Positions 49,598 through 57,581 of a stretch of 64,000 nucleotides of DNA are shown here, one piece after another. The notes under the pieces are model-generated. The model made no database searches, was not told where the DNA came from, and worked only from the letters and a program-made list of their open reading frames with translations. Position 1 is the first letter of the stretch. Each line of letters begins with the position of its first letter. Source of the stretch: Sulfurivermis fontis (lineage in GTDB: Bacteria > Pseudomonadota > Gammaproteobacteria > Thiohalomonadales > Thiohalomonadaceae); NCBI RefSeq assembly GCF_004001245.1, contig NZ_AP018724.1, positions 2,906,501 to 2,970,500 of the forward strand, written 5' to 3'. The translations under genes were made by a program, and so were the position numbers.

Positions 49598-50826
49598 TCG
49601 AACGCCAGGCCATCCGATTCGCGGGTGGTCTGCTTGCCCGTCCAGTCCTGCCAGCGCCGCACGATCACGTCCGCATACTTCGGGTCGAGTTCGATCAGGC
49701 GCGCCACGCGCCCTGACTTCTCGGCGGCGATCAGGGTGGTGCCGGAACCGCCGAAGGGGTCCAGCACCACGTCGCCGGGACGACTCGAATTGCGGATCGC
49801 CCGTTCGACCAACTCCACCGGCTTCATGGTCGGGTGCAGGTCGTTCTTCTGCGGCTTCTTGATCTGCCAGACGTCGCCCTGGTCGCGGTCGCCGCACCAG
49901 TGGCGCTCCGCGCCCTCGGGCCAACCGTAGAGGATCGGCTCGTACTGGCGCTGGTAGTCGGCGCGGCCCAGCGTGAAGGTGTTCTTCGCCCAGATGATGA
50001 ACGTAGACCAGTGGCCGCCGGCAGAGCGGAACGCCGCCTGCAGGGTGTCGAGCTCGCTCGACGACATGGCGACGTAGATCGCGCCGCGGGTGTGGGCAAC
50101 GAGCAGCGACAGCGCGTCGTAGAGAAAGTCGTGAAAGCCTGCGCCGAGCGCGTCGTTGAGAATGGGACGGTGCTTGCCCCGCAGCTTGTCCTTGGCGCTG
50201 TTGGCGTAGTTCACGTTGTACGGCGGATCGGTGAAGACCATGTCCGCCCGCTCGCCGTCCGGGAACAGCTGCGCGTAGGCCTCTGCCGCGGTCGCATCGC
50301 CGCAGACCAGACGGTGCGGCCCCAGCCTCCAGACGTCGCCCGGCTTGGACACCGGCTCTTCCGGAATCTCCGGGACGGCGTCGTCCTCGGTCTGGCCTTC
50401 GTGCTCTGGCTCCTCACCGGCCAGTAGCTCGGCCAACGCATCGGCATCGAAACCGGTCAAATCGAGGTCGAAGCCTTCGTCCTGCAGTGCCTCAAGTTCG
50501 ATGCGCAGTAGCACATCGTCCCAGGTCGAGAGCTCCGCGAGCCGGTTATCGGCGAGGACCAGCGCCCGGCGCTGCGTCGGCGTCAGGTGATCGAGCACCA
50601 CCACCGGCACGGTGGACAGGCCCAGCTTGCGCGCGGCGGCGAGCCGCCCATGGCCCGCGACCAGCACACCGTCGGCGCCGACCAGGCAGGGATTGACGAA
50701 GCCGAACTCGGCGATGGAGGCCGCGATCTGGGCGATCTGCTCGTCCGAGTGCTGGCGGGCGTTCCGCGCGTAGGGCAGTAGCTTGTCGATCGGCCAGTGC
50801 TCGATGCGCTCGGCGAACCAGTTCAC
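49561..50826 (-). CDS. ParB/sulfiredoxin-domain DNA methyltransferase 1
   Basis: 421 aa. The N-terminal ParB/Srx domain (residues about 10-100) contains LLPYARNARQHSDEQIAQIA, GVLVAGHGRLAAARKLGL and LTPTQRRALVLADNRLAEL. The methyltransferase follows: catalytic DPPYNVNY at about 200-207 and AdoMet motif I VVLDPFGGSGTT near 377, i.e. IV before I (beta-type order). Phages use such fusions to protect their DNA against host restriction. It partly overlaps a second homologous fusion upstream (4 bp). Confidence 0.93.
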   Translation of the reverse strand: MNWFAERIEHWPIDKLLPYARNARQHSDEQIAQIAASIAEFGFVNPCLVGADGVLVAGHGRLAAARKLGLSTVPVVVLDHLTPTQRRALVLADNRLAELSTWDDVLLRIELEALQDEGFDLDLTGFDADALAELLAGEEPEHEGQTEDDAVPEIPEEPVSKPGDVWRLGPHRLVCGDATAAEAYAQLFPDGERADMVFTDPPYNVNYANSAKDKLRGKHRPILNDALGAGFHDFLYDALSLLVAHTRGAIYVAMSSSELDTLQAAFRSAGGHWSTFIIWAKNTFTLGRADYQRQYEPILYGWPEGAERHWCGDRDQGDVWQIKKPQKNDLHPTMKPVELVERAIRNSSRPGDVVLDPFGGSGTTLIAAEKSGRVARLIELDPKYADVIVRRWQDWTGKQTTRESDGLAFDQAATSSSTISQ

Positions 50827-52319
50827 GCGGCCGCCTCCGCCGTCTCGCCCAAGCGCTCGGCCGAGACCTCGGCGAAGGGCTGGCCGGTGGCCGCGAGCAC
50901 GGGCTCCATGCCCGGGTGGTGCTGCAGCCAGCGGCGCAGCGCGACGTCGACGTACTCGGGCGCGAGCTCGATGGCGCGGACCCTGCGGTCGGTGAGTTGC
51001 CCGGCCAGCAGCGTGGTGCCGCCGCCGGAGAACGGCTCGAAGACGATCTCGCCCACGTCGGTGTAGGCCTCGATGAAGAACTTCGGCAGGCCCAGCGGGA
51101 ATACGGCCGGATGGTCGATACCATCACCGATGCGGCCGCGCTGGCGCGTCACCTCGACGACGGAATCCGGGATGCGGAACTCCTGCGTGGGCTGTCCGGC
51201 GTGGTTCCATTCGCCGACCTTGCCATCCTTGGCGCGCATCGCGGTGGATGACCCATCGGCGCGCAGATGCGTCTCGTGACCGGCCCACTTGCAGGGCACG
51301 ATCTTGTTCGGCTTGCGCGCCTGGCGGTTGAAGTGGAACACGAACTCGTGGCGCGGCGCGAGGCGCCCGGCCCAGTCGCCGGGCACGGTCACCGACTGAT
51401 CCCAGACGTACCAGCCGAAGCGGCGCCAGCCCTGAGTGCGCATCCATTCGATCCAGCCGTCCCAGTACGGCTGCCACTCGCCGTCGCGATGGACGAGGCC
51501 GAGGTTGACCAGGATTTGCGCGTCCTCGTGCAGCGCGCTGCGGGCGGCGCCGAACACGCCCTGCATGAGCGCGTTCCAGTCAGTGATCCCGCCGGTGGTG
51601 TAGTCGCGCTGGTTCGCGTAGGGCGGGCTGGTAAAGAGCAGGTGAGCGCGCTCGCCATTGATGAGGCGCGCGACGGCGGCCGCGTCGCTGCTGTCGGCGC
51701 AGAGCAGCCGGTGTTCGCCCAGCAGCCACAAGTCGCCGGGCCGCGTGACCGCAACCGTGGGCGGCGTGACGTCGTCCTCGTCCGCGTCGCCTTCCGGCGC
51801 ACGCTCGTCCTCATCGGCGGACGGTTCCGTCTCCTCGATGTGGTCGAGCAGGCCTTCGATCTCGGAGGCAGAGAAGCCGGTCAGGTCCAGATCGAAGCCG
51901 GCGTCGGCCAACTCCGCGAACTCCAGCGCCAACATGGCCTCATCCCAGCCGGCATCGAGCGCGAGCCGGTTGTCGGCGATCACATAGGCGCGCTTCTGCG
52001 CCGGGGTGAGGTGCGCGAGCTCGATCACCGGCACCTCGGTCAGCCCCAGCTTGCGTGCGGCCAGCAGTCGGCCATGGCCGGCGATCACACCATGGTCGCC
52101 ATCGACCAGGATCGGGTTGGTCCAGCCGAACTCGGCGATGCTGGCGGCGATGCGCGCGACCTGCTCGTCGCTGTGCGTGCGCGGATTGCGGGCGTAGGGA
52201 ATCAGCGTCTCGACCTTGCGGTACTCGACGTTGAGCGTGTTCAGGATCGGAACCTCGAAATGGAAAGCCCGCCGACGGAGAACCGTGGGCGGGCTCGTGA
52301 TGTGTATCGGGGAGTGCAC
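50823..52319 (-). CDS. ParB/sulfiredoxin-domain DNA methyltransferase 2
   Basis: 498 aa from a GTG at 52319; the frame is open to 52409 through the hairpin element, and the exact start is unsure. The ParB/Srx N-terminus (LIPYARNPRTHSDEQVARIA, GVIAGHGRLLAARKLGL) precedes an acidic linker (DEDERAPEGDADEDD). The methyltransferase has TSPPYANQRDY (motif IV) and FEPFSGGGTTLLAG (motif I). It is paralogous to the next gene, but motif IV is SPPY instead of DPPY, so target base or site may differ. Just upstream lies hairpin element copy 3. Confidence 0.9.
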   Translation of the reverse strand: MHSPIHITSPPTVLRRRAFHFEVPILNTLNVEYRKVETLIPYARNPRTHSDEQVARIAASIAEFGWTNPILVDGDHGVIAGHGRLLAARKLGLTEVPVIELAHLTPAQKRAYVIADNRLALDAGWDEAMLALEFAELADAGFDLDLTGFSASEIEGLLDHIEETEPSADEDERAPEGDADEDDVTPPTVAVTRPGDLWLLGEHRLLCADSSDAAAVARLINGERAHLLFTSPPYANQRDYTTGGITDWNALMQGVFGAARSALHEDAQILVNLGLVHRDGEWQPYWDGWIEWMRTQGWRRFGWYVWDQSVTVPGDWAGRLAPRHEFVFHFNRQARKPNKIVPCKWAGHETHLRADGSSTAMRAKDGKVGEWNHAGQPTQEFRIPDSVVEVTRQRGRIGDGIDHPAVFPLGLPKFFIEAYTDVGEIVFEPFSGGGTTLLAGQLTDRRVRAIELAPEYVDVALRRWLQHHPGMEPVLAATGQPFAEVSAERLGETAEAAA

Positions 52320-52391
52320 AAATCCGCCTGGAGCGGATTTGGACAGCCGCAGGCTGGCCGCGAAGCGGCAGGCCCCAGGGATGGGGCCTGC
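52317..52391 (+). repeat. compound hairpin element, copy 3
   Basis: On the plus strand: AAATCCGC-CTGGA-GCGGATTT, then GGAC, then CAGCC-GCA-GGCTG, then GCCGC-GAA-GCGGC, then GCAGGCCCCA-GGGA-TGGGGCCTGC. It has different stems from copies 1 and 2 in all three positions but the same plan and loops. It abuts the GTG of the second ParB-methyltransferase. Confidence 0.8.
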
Positions 52392-52689
52392 AAACCGCAA
52401 ACCCTGCAAACCTCGGTTTGCAGTTTGACGCTAGCGAAACGCCGCGCGCGCGCCCCCCGCATGGGATTTTGGTGAGGAAGGACCCATCGCGCTCGGCGGG
52501 TCGGATCGCGAAGGCAGAAACATCGAGGCCACGGAGCGACCCGTGGCCTTCGCACATGCTTCTCTCGCGAGGTTAGCGAAATCCTAGCGTAAAAACGGGC
52601 GAAGTGTTGCATGCCCGAAAATCGTCTGCGCCCGCACTATTCCTCATTGGCAGGCAGGTGTCGGCATGCGCTGGTGACTTCCAGCAACT
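52392..52689. other. non-coding gap upstream of the methyltransferases
   Basis: It contains TGCAAACC-TC-GGTTTGCA (52405-52422), a GGCCACGG-AGCGA-CCGTGGCC hairpin near 52533 and CTAGCG/GTTAGCG repeats. The latter may be a terminator for leftward readthrough or a regulatory region. I see no gene on either strand. Confidence 0.45.
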
Positions 52690-52938
52690 TCACTTGCGCT
52701 TCTTGCCGGCCAGACCGCGATACTTGGTTTCCAGGCGATCGTACACTTCCTCAGCGGGACGACCCGGGCCGCTCGATCGACCAGCTACGATGGCAGCGCG
52801 AAGCGCGTCCGTTCCGTTTGGACGGCACAGCGCATCGAACTCTGCCATTCGCTTGTCGTCGATCAGGCCGATCCTATGCAGATCGCGAGCCGTTTCGTGC
52901 ATCTCTCGCAGGATGCGGCTGTTTCGCTTCTTCGCCAT
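52690..52938 (-). CDS. antitoxin-like protein of mixed type
   Basis: 82 aa. The first half, ILREMHETARDLHRIGLIDD then MAEFDALC, resembles the short HigA-like antitoxins that accompany RelE-type toxins. The second half, ALRAAIVAGRSSGPGRPAEE then VYDRLETKYRGLAGKK, resembles the C-terminal tail of ParD-type antitoxins. No toxin gene is adjacent on the same strand. It lies 15 bp downstream of the HTH gene at 52954. It may be a fused or recombined antitoxin. Confidence 0.6.
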   Translation of the reverse strand: MAKKRNSRILREMHETARDLHRIGLIDDKRMAEFDALCRPNGTDALRAAIVAGRSSGPGRPAEEVYDRLETKYRGLAGKKRK

Positions 52939-52953
52939 GATGAGCGGCCCACG

Positions 52954-53310
52954 TCATGCAGCGACGATCCGGAACTCGGTTGCTTTGGCAATCGGACGTA
53001 CGTGCCGCTTCTCCCGTCGCATCTCGACAATACCGTAATTGGACATGGTCTTGAGCGTGCGGGAGAGATTGCCCGGCTTGCGGCCGGTGGCCTCGGCCAG
53101 GGCGGAGATCGACCCCGGCTTCGTGTCCTTGATGACCTTCAGCAGTGCACGATTCTCGTCACTCAGCACTTCGGCAAGCGACTTCATCGAGGTGAACCAG
53201 ACTGTGGGTTCCCCCGGCTTCGGTTTGTACTCGCCACGCGCGATGGCCTGTATCCGCGCGCGAATCTTCTCTTGCGGCATGATGCCGACCACGATCGGTT
53301 TCATGATCAT
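52954..53310 (-). CDS. helix-turn-helix regulator (antitoxin-like)
   Basis: 118 aa from the ATG at 53310 (AAGGTGAA upstream; the ATG two codons on is possible). The winged helix contains LSDENRALLKVIKDTKPGSI, ALAEATGRKPGNLSRTLKTM and YGIVEMRREKRHVRPI, a MarR-like or HVO_A0114-type fold. Such regulators often partner small toxins. It sits 38 bp after the PemK/MazF-type toxin gene and ahead of the mixed antitoxin. Confidence 0.75.
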   Translation of the reverse strand: MIMKPIVVGIMPQEKIRARIQAIARGEYKPKPGEPTVWFTSMKSLAEVLSDENRALLKVIKDTKPGSISALAEATGRKPGNLSRTLKTMSNYGIVEMRREKRHVRPIAKATEFRIVAA

Positions 53311-53348
53311 TTCACCTTGCTGCGGAGCGTGATCCTTCCGATCACCCA

Positions 53349-53696
53349 TCACTCGGACAATCGACCTTTGCGTACCAGCTCGACGACCCGGTTTCGCACC
53401 TGCTCCAGCTTCTCGCCCCTGATGTGTCCTGCCACGCATTGGAACAGGCTTTGATGAGCGGTAAACAGTTTTCCGGGACGGATGAAGCTGGTCCGCTGTA
53501 GTGAGCCACGAGAGAAGTCCCCATCCGCCAGTTCGATCGCGAAGGGGTCGGCGTAGGGCCGGCTGGTGATCTGCAGGCACAGCCAGTCCTCCCGTCCCGC
53601 ATGGGCTAGAACGAGTGCCGGACGAAGTTTGGATGTCGACAAATCGGAGAAGGGGAAAGGCACGAGGACCACGTCGCCTATTGCAGGTGCGTCCAT
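53349..53696 (-). CDS. PemK/MazF-family toxin
   Basis: 115 aa. PAIGDVVLVPFPFSDLSTSK then LRPALVLAHAGREDWLCLQI match the conserved MazF N-terminus, and RTSFIRPGKLFTAHQSLF fits the second conserved block. These are sequence-specific mRNA endonucleases. The start lies 19 bp inside the end of the antitoxin gene, so production is coupled and lower. It is encoded within the phage replication operon, consistent with an addiction or superinfection role. Confidence 0.9.
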   Translation of the reverse strand: MDAPAIGDVVLVPFPFSDLSTSKLRPALVLAHAGREDWLCLQITSRPYADPFAIELADGDFSRGSLQRTSFIRPGKLFTAHQSLFQCVAGHIRGEKLEQVRNRVVELVRKGRLSE

Positions 53697-53887
53697 GCCT
53701 CATCCTCTTCCGGTTTCAGCCAATCCTCCGCGAGGGCCTTTTCAGCCAGCTGAGTGACCTCGTCGATCTCAACCGGTACCTCGTCCAATATGGTTACCAA
53801 GGCACGATGCATGCCTTTGATCTTGACGGGCTCGGCCAGACGGACATGCCCCTGTTCGTCGATGATGGCTTCCACAGTCTGTCTCAT
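53678..53887 (-). CDS. MazE-like antitoxin
   Basis: 69 aa from the ATG at 53887 (GGAGGACATGTG upstream). RQTVEAIIDEQGHVRLAEPV then MHRALVTILDEV resembles the AbrB-like beta-hairpin start of small antitoxins such as those paired with PemK toxins. The C-terminal acidic tail (LAEDWLKPEEDEAW) would bind the toxin. Antitoxin precedes toxin, as in mazEF. Confidence 0.82.
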   Translation of the reverse strand: MRQTVEAIIDEQGHVRLAEPVKIKGMHRALVTILDEVPVEIDEVTQLAEKALAEDWLKPEEDEAWTHLQ

Positions 53888-53982
53888 CACATGTCCTCCG
53901 CTTTATCCGGATCGCCCGGCTCACACCCGTTTCGCCGACAGCCGCATTTTATCATCTATTGATACATAACGCCCGGTGGAAC

Positions 53983-54348
53983 TCACCCGTTCAGGCGGTC
54001 GGCCACCAGTCCCAGCGCCTTCTGCCACCGCCGCCAAGCCGTGGTGCGGTCGCAGCCGAAGCGCCGGCAGATCTCCCGCCACCCCCGTTCCTCGGCGCGC
54101 ATCCAGACGAGATGGCGCTGCTCCTCGGTGAGCCACAGCACCCAGCGCATGGTCTCTTCCATGCGGTCGATGGCGGCCGGGTCGGGAGGAAAGCGGTAGA
54201 CCGGCGGCTCAGCGCCGAGGTTTTCCCAGGGCATGCGTTTGATCGCCGGCCAGGTGTTGAAGTAGCCCTGGACGCGTACCGGCGGCAGACGCCGCGCGGT
54301 CTGGGCGGCCTCGCGGAAGCGCTCGGCGACGTCGTCAACGCTCCACAT
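53983..54348 (-). CDS. DUF6362-family phage protein (sigma-like)
   Basis: 121 aa. WSVDDVAERFREAAQTARRL, then MPWENLGAEPPVYRFPPDPA, LWLTEEQRHLVWMRAEERGW and REICRRFGCDRTTAWRRWQK form the DUF6362 pattern. The last part is a helix-turn-helix resembling region 4 of sigma factors and late-gene regulators. A role in switching to late transcription is plausible. It overlaps the preceding gene by 14 bp. Confidence 0.82.
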   Translation of the reverse strand: MWSVDDVAERFREAAQTARRLPPVRVQGYFNTWPAIKRMPWENLGAEPPVYRFPPDPAAIDRMEETMRWVLWLTEEQRHLVWMRAEERGWREICRRFGCDRTTAWRRWQKALGLVADRLNG

Positions 54349-54622
54349 GGCCGTCCTCCTTCCGACCGTAGAGCCGCTCGCCGATGCGCTTCACCAGTTC
54401 CCTCTCGGTCCAGTCCAAACGTTCGTCGTCGAGCGACACCACCAGGATGCCCTGGTCCCGCCATCCGTCGCGTTTGATGACATCGACGTCCGGGCGAGTC
54501 GGTTGCAGGCGCCCCAGGGGGCAACGATAGTGGTGGCTGGGCGCGCTGCTCGCCCCATCCCTGGGGCTCGCCGCTGCGCGGCCCGCTACGCGGTCCAAAT
54601 TCGTTCCCGACGAATTTGTCAT
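54335..54622 (-). CDS. phage protein with element-derived N-terminus
   Basis: 95 aa from the ATG at 54622, overlapping the RuvC-like stop (ATGA). Its first 25 or so residues (MTNSSGTNLDRVAGRAAASP) are encoded by hairpin element copy 4 and recur in the unrelated protein at 62216. The remainder (RPDVDVIKRDGWRDQGILVV, WTERELVKRIGERLYGRK) looks like an ordinary small phage protein of unknown function. Confidence 0.68.
   Translation of the reverse strand: MTNSSGTNLDRVAGRAAASPRDGASSAPSHHYRCPLGRLQPTRPDVDVIKRDGWRDQGILVVSLDDERLDWTERELVKRIGERLYGRKEDGHVER
54548..54619 (-). repeat. compound hairpin element, copy 4
   Basis: On the minus strand: AAATTCGT-CGGGA-ACGAATTT, then GGAC, then CCGC-GTA-GCGG, then GCCGC-GCA-GCGGC, then GCCCCA-GGGA-TGGGGC. 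It lies immediately inside the start of the gene at 54622, in frame. Confidence 0.85.
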
Positions 54623-55398
54623 GCCGGCACCTCCTGCGTCGCGATCGCCCACATCAGCAGTGCCAGCGCGTCGGCCTCGTTGTCGTCCGCGGGCCGGAAA
54701 CCCAGGGCCTGCATGGCGGCCACCATCTCCTGCTTGGCGGCGTTGCCCTTGCCGGTGGCGTGCTTCTTGATCGCGCCCACCGGCACACCCTGGTACGGGA
54801 TGCCGTGGTGCTCGCACCAGGCGGTCAGCTGGGCCATGAAGCCGCCGTAGGCGTGTGCGGCATCCACTCCGGCGTGGCGGCGCACCTCCTCGAAGTACAC
54901 CGCATCCAGCCCGTCCGCCGATTGTTTGACCTCGGTGAGCCAGCGCTTGAAGCGCAGGTAACGCATGCCGCCGCCCTCGAAGCGCTGGGGCTTGAAGGAC
55001 TCCGAGCCGCTGGTGATGGAGCCGTCACGGCCGAGCAGCGCCCAGCCGGTCCGGGTGCCGAGGTCGAGGCTCAGGATCGCTGCACCGGGTTCTCGGCCCC
55101 TATCACCCAAACCGGGCAGACCCCTTCGGGTCGGGGGAGAGGACACGACGTGGTCCTCTCCCCCCGAAGGGGGGAGGGAGTTTTCGCCAACTGGGAAATC
55201 CCCGAAAGGTAAGTAAAAACATGGTGTTAGCTCAGTTGGCAAATTGGCAGGCGTTGCCAACTGCCAACTTGCCGACTGATCTGTAATGCATTGATTTTTT
55301 TGATTTTCCAGTTGGCAGACGTTTGCCAACTGAATCCAGTTGGCAAAATTCGGGTTCCAGTTGGCAGAATTTTTGCCAACTTGCCTGCGCGTGTTCAT
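54619..55398 (-). CDS. RuvC-like nuclease, phage type
   Basis: Up to 259 aa from the ATG at 55398, which overlaps the primase-ATPase stop and has an ideal AGGAGGAC site. The nuclease part starts near residue 110: LSLDLGTRTGWALLG (first acidic residue), VYFEEVRRHAGVDAAHAYG, and a final DDNEADALALLMWAI with paired acids, as in RuvC. The first 105 or so residues are encoded by the repeated TTGCCAACT sites and a large palindrome and look unconserved (NSANWNPNFANWIQLANVCQ). A later start such as the TTG before GDRGREPG is possible. Acts on branched DNA. Confidence 0.85.
   Translation of the reverse strand: MNTRRQVGKNSANWNPNFANWIQLANVCQLENQKNQCITDQSASWQLATPANLPTELTPCFYLPFGDFPVGENSLPPSGGEDHVVSSPPTRRGLPGLGDRGREPGAAILSLDLGTRTGWALLGRDGSITSGSESFKPQRFEGGGMRYLRFKRWLTEVKQSADGLDAVYFEEVRRHAGVDAAHAYGGFMAQLTAWCEHHGIPYQGVPVGAIKKHATGKGNAAKQEMVAAMQALGFRPADDNEADALALLMWAIATQEVPA
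55121..55172. repeat. large inverted repeat in the RuvC-like leader region
   Basis: CCCCTTCGGG with GGGGGAGAGGAC on the left pairs with GTCCTCTCCCCCC and GAAGGGG on the right, around an ACGACGTG loop, with a 4-nt bulge. It is translated as PPSGGEDHVVSSPPTRRG. It resembles the REP-like units often found at gene edges in GC-rich bacteria. Confidence 0.6.
55187..55384. repeat. iteron-like cluster of nine TTGCCAACT/AGTTGGCAA sites
   Basis: Core CCAACT/AGTTGG occurs at about 55187, 55234, 55257, 55264, 55310, 55326, 55338, 55359 and 55376, mostly as TTGCCAACT or AGTTGGCAR in both orientations. The stretch also has AT-rich runs (TTGATTTTTTTGATTTT near 55291), rare in this GC-rich window. It sits between the primase-ATPase and RuvC-like coding parts. 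A replication origin or a multi-site operator is the natural reading. Confidence 0.7.
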
Positions 55399-57581
55399 GC
55401 GTCCTCCTGCGGGTCGATGAAGTCGTCTTGGTAAACCCACACCTCGGGGTTCTCGACCGGCAATGCGGCCCCCGATTGCGGGCATTTGAAGTGGGTAGGT
55501 AATACCGGTAGCTCGCGCAGCGGCACTTCGCCGGTGTCGGGATCGGGCTCGCCTAGACCCAAGCGCAGCACCATCGCCTCGACGCACAGGTAGCCGAACT
55601 TGGTGCGGGCTGGCGGCAGGCCGTAGTCCTGCGCGTTGCGGAAGTACTTGATATAGCCCTGGGTCGAGAGCGCGGAGAGGCGCTCGCGGATGGTGCGCTC
55701 GCCGCCCAGACCGGCCTTGCCTTCGAAGGATTCGGCGAACTGGTTGGCGGTGTAGCAGCGCCCCTGGGCCGCCTCGTCGAACAGGATCTGCAGGATGGCG
55801 TCGCGCTTGCGCCGGCGCTCGGCATCGAGGCGCTCGCCATAGTCCCTCATCACCAGCCGCGCGTTGGCATCCACCTCCCGCCACTCGCCGCGGATCTTGT
55901 CCACGTGCATCGACGGGATGGCGGCACCGTTGCGCAGCTCGAAGAAGAGCTGGCGCGTGGTTCGCGTTTCGTCCGGTCGAAACAGCAGCATGCCGGTGGT
56001 GTAGTAACCCCGCAGGCTGCCGGCCCCGGCCAGCGCCTGGAACGGGTCCTCCTCGAACTGCTTCTTGCCGAGCTTCTTGGTGTGGTGGGCCAGCACGATG
56101 CCGGCGTCCGGGTTCACCGCATCGCGCAGGCGCTCGACCCGCTGCGACAGGAAGAACAGCATGGCGGCGTTGTCGTTCTCGCCGCCGGCGTCCCCGCCGT
56201 CGAAGACGTTGCGGATGGGGTCGATGGCGATGATGTCCGGCAGCTCGTCGCCGAAGGCCTGCTTGATCGCGGGGATGACCTGGGCGAGGCCGGCGTCGTC
56301 CAGGATCAGCCGCAGCTGCGGCGTGGCGACGAAGTTGACGCGCGCTTCACCGATGCGACTGGGCGGTAGGCGGATCTCCTTCACACGCTCGCGCAGGTAG
56401 TGGTACTGCACCTCGGCTTGCAGATAGAACACCCGCAGCGGGCGCGGCGGCGTCATGGCGAGGAAGGTGGCGCCCGCCGCCATGTGCGTGAGCCATGCGA
56501 GCAGAAAGTCACTCTTGCCGACCTTGGGCGCGCCGCCGAATACCAGCATCCCGCCCGGGGTGAGCACGCGCGGCGCGACGAGGTCCGGCGGCAGCGGCGA
56601 GTCATCATCCAGCAATGCGCCCAAGGAGAACGTCGGGAGCACGGGTGGTGCGGCCTTGACCACCCTGCGCTCGCCCTCACGAAGGAAGGCGGCGCAATCG
56701 AAGCCCTCGGCCACGGCATCGGCCGCGTCCCATTTGTCGGGTTTGTCGGGCGGCGGCACGAGGATGGCGACCGACGCCGCGCCCGCCATGACGCAGGCGC
56801 GCGCGGCATTCTCCGCGTAGTCCCAGCCGGGGGCGTCACGATCCGGCCAGATGAGCACGTGCTTGCCGGTGAGCGGCGTCCAGTCGGTCTTCTCCACCGG
56901 GGCCCGCGCGCCGTTCATGGCCGTGGTCGCCGTGATGCCGGCGCCGATCAGGGCGCAGGCGGCCTTCTCGCCCTCGACCAGTATCACCTCGCGCGCATTG
57001 GCCACGGCCGGCAGGTTGTAGAGCGGACGCGGGTCGGGGGCGCGCCATAGGCGGGCGCGCACGTCCCACGGGCGGTACTCCTTGCCGGTGGGCGGATCGA
57101 AGCGGTAGACGCAGGCGATGAGGCGACCGTCCGCCGTGAGGTAATCCCACTTCGCGGTGTAGGGGCCGAGCTCGTCGACGGGGGTGCTGCGGACATCCGA
57201 TGGCTTCGCTCGGCCGATGGGCGGTGCGAGCCCGAGCCATCGGCGGATCTCGTCCGCGAGCCGGGGAAAGTCGTGCCGCGCGGAAAGCCCGCGCGAGCGC
57301 GCCCAGAGATCGATGACATCCCCACCTTCGTCGGTGGCGAAGTCCTTCCACAGACCGCGCCGCTCGCCCTCGAGCTCGACCACCAGGCTCTTGCCACGGT
57401 TGCCGTCGACGTCACCGACGTAGAACCTGTCGCCGCGGAGGCGGCCCTGCGGGAACAGGTAGAGCAGCACGGCCTCCAAGCGGTCGAGCAGGCCCTGGCG
57501 CAACGCCTCGGTGTCGGAGGGCGTCTCGCCATGCTGATCCGGTGCATCATTGAAATCGAGCCAGACGATGTTTTCCGCCAT
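55395..57581 (-). CDS. phage primase/replicative ATPase (TOPRIM + RepA-like AAA)
   Basis: 728 aa from the ATG at 57581 (GGAGACCGGCTTG upstream). A TOPRIM domain has VILVEGEKAACAL (Glu near 204) and LIWPDRDAPGWDYA (Asp near 247 and 249). The RecA/RepA-type ATPase has Walker A FGGAPKVGKSDF near 348-359 and DIIAIDPIRNVFDGGD (Walker B), then GIVLAHHTKKLG. A C-terminal winged-helix region (TANQFAESFEGKAGLGGERT) follows. It is probably the helicase-primase or loader of phage replication. No zinc finger is seen at the N-terminus. Confidence 0.88.
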   Translation of the reverse strand: MAENIVWLDFNDAPDQHGETPSDTEALRQGLLDRLEAVLLYLFPQGRLRGDRFYVGDVDGNRGKSLVVELEGERRGLWKDFATDEGGDVIDLWARSRGLSARHDFPRLADEIRRWLGLAPPIGRAKPSDVRSTPVDELGPYTAKWDYLTADGRLIACVYRFDPPTGKEYRPWDVRARLWRAPDPRPLYNLPAVANAREVILVEGEKAACALIGAGITATTAMNGARAPVEKTDWTPLTGKHVLIWPDRDAPGWDYAENAARACVMAGAASVAILVPPPDKPDKWDAADAVAEGFDCAAFLREGERRVVKAAPPVLPTFSLGALLDDDSPLPPDLVAPRVLTPGGMLVFGGAPKVGKSDFLLAWLTHMAAGATFLAMTPPRPLRVFYLQAEVQYHYLRERVKEIRLPPSRIGEARVNFVATPQLRLILDDAGLAQVIPAIKQAFGDELPDIIAIDPIRNVFDGGDAGGENDNAAMLFFLSQRVERLRDAVNPDAGIVLAHHTKKLGKKQFEEDPFQALAGAGSLRGYYTTGMLLFRPDETRTTRQLFFELRNGAAIPSMHVDKIRGEWREVDANARLVMRDYGERLDAERRRKRDAILQILFDEAAQGRCYTANQFAESFEGKAGLGGERTIRERLSALSTQGYIKYFRNAQDYGLPPARTKFGYLCVEAMVLRLGLGEPDPDTGEVPLRELPVLPTHFKCPQSGAALPVENPEVWVYQDDFIDPQEDA

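Noticed and set aside
55187-55384. A CRISPR array
   Set aside because: The repeats are only 6-9 bases, occur in both orientations and have irregular spacing; no cas gene is present.
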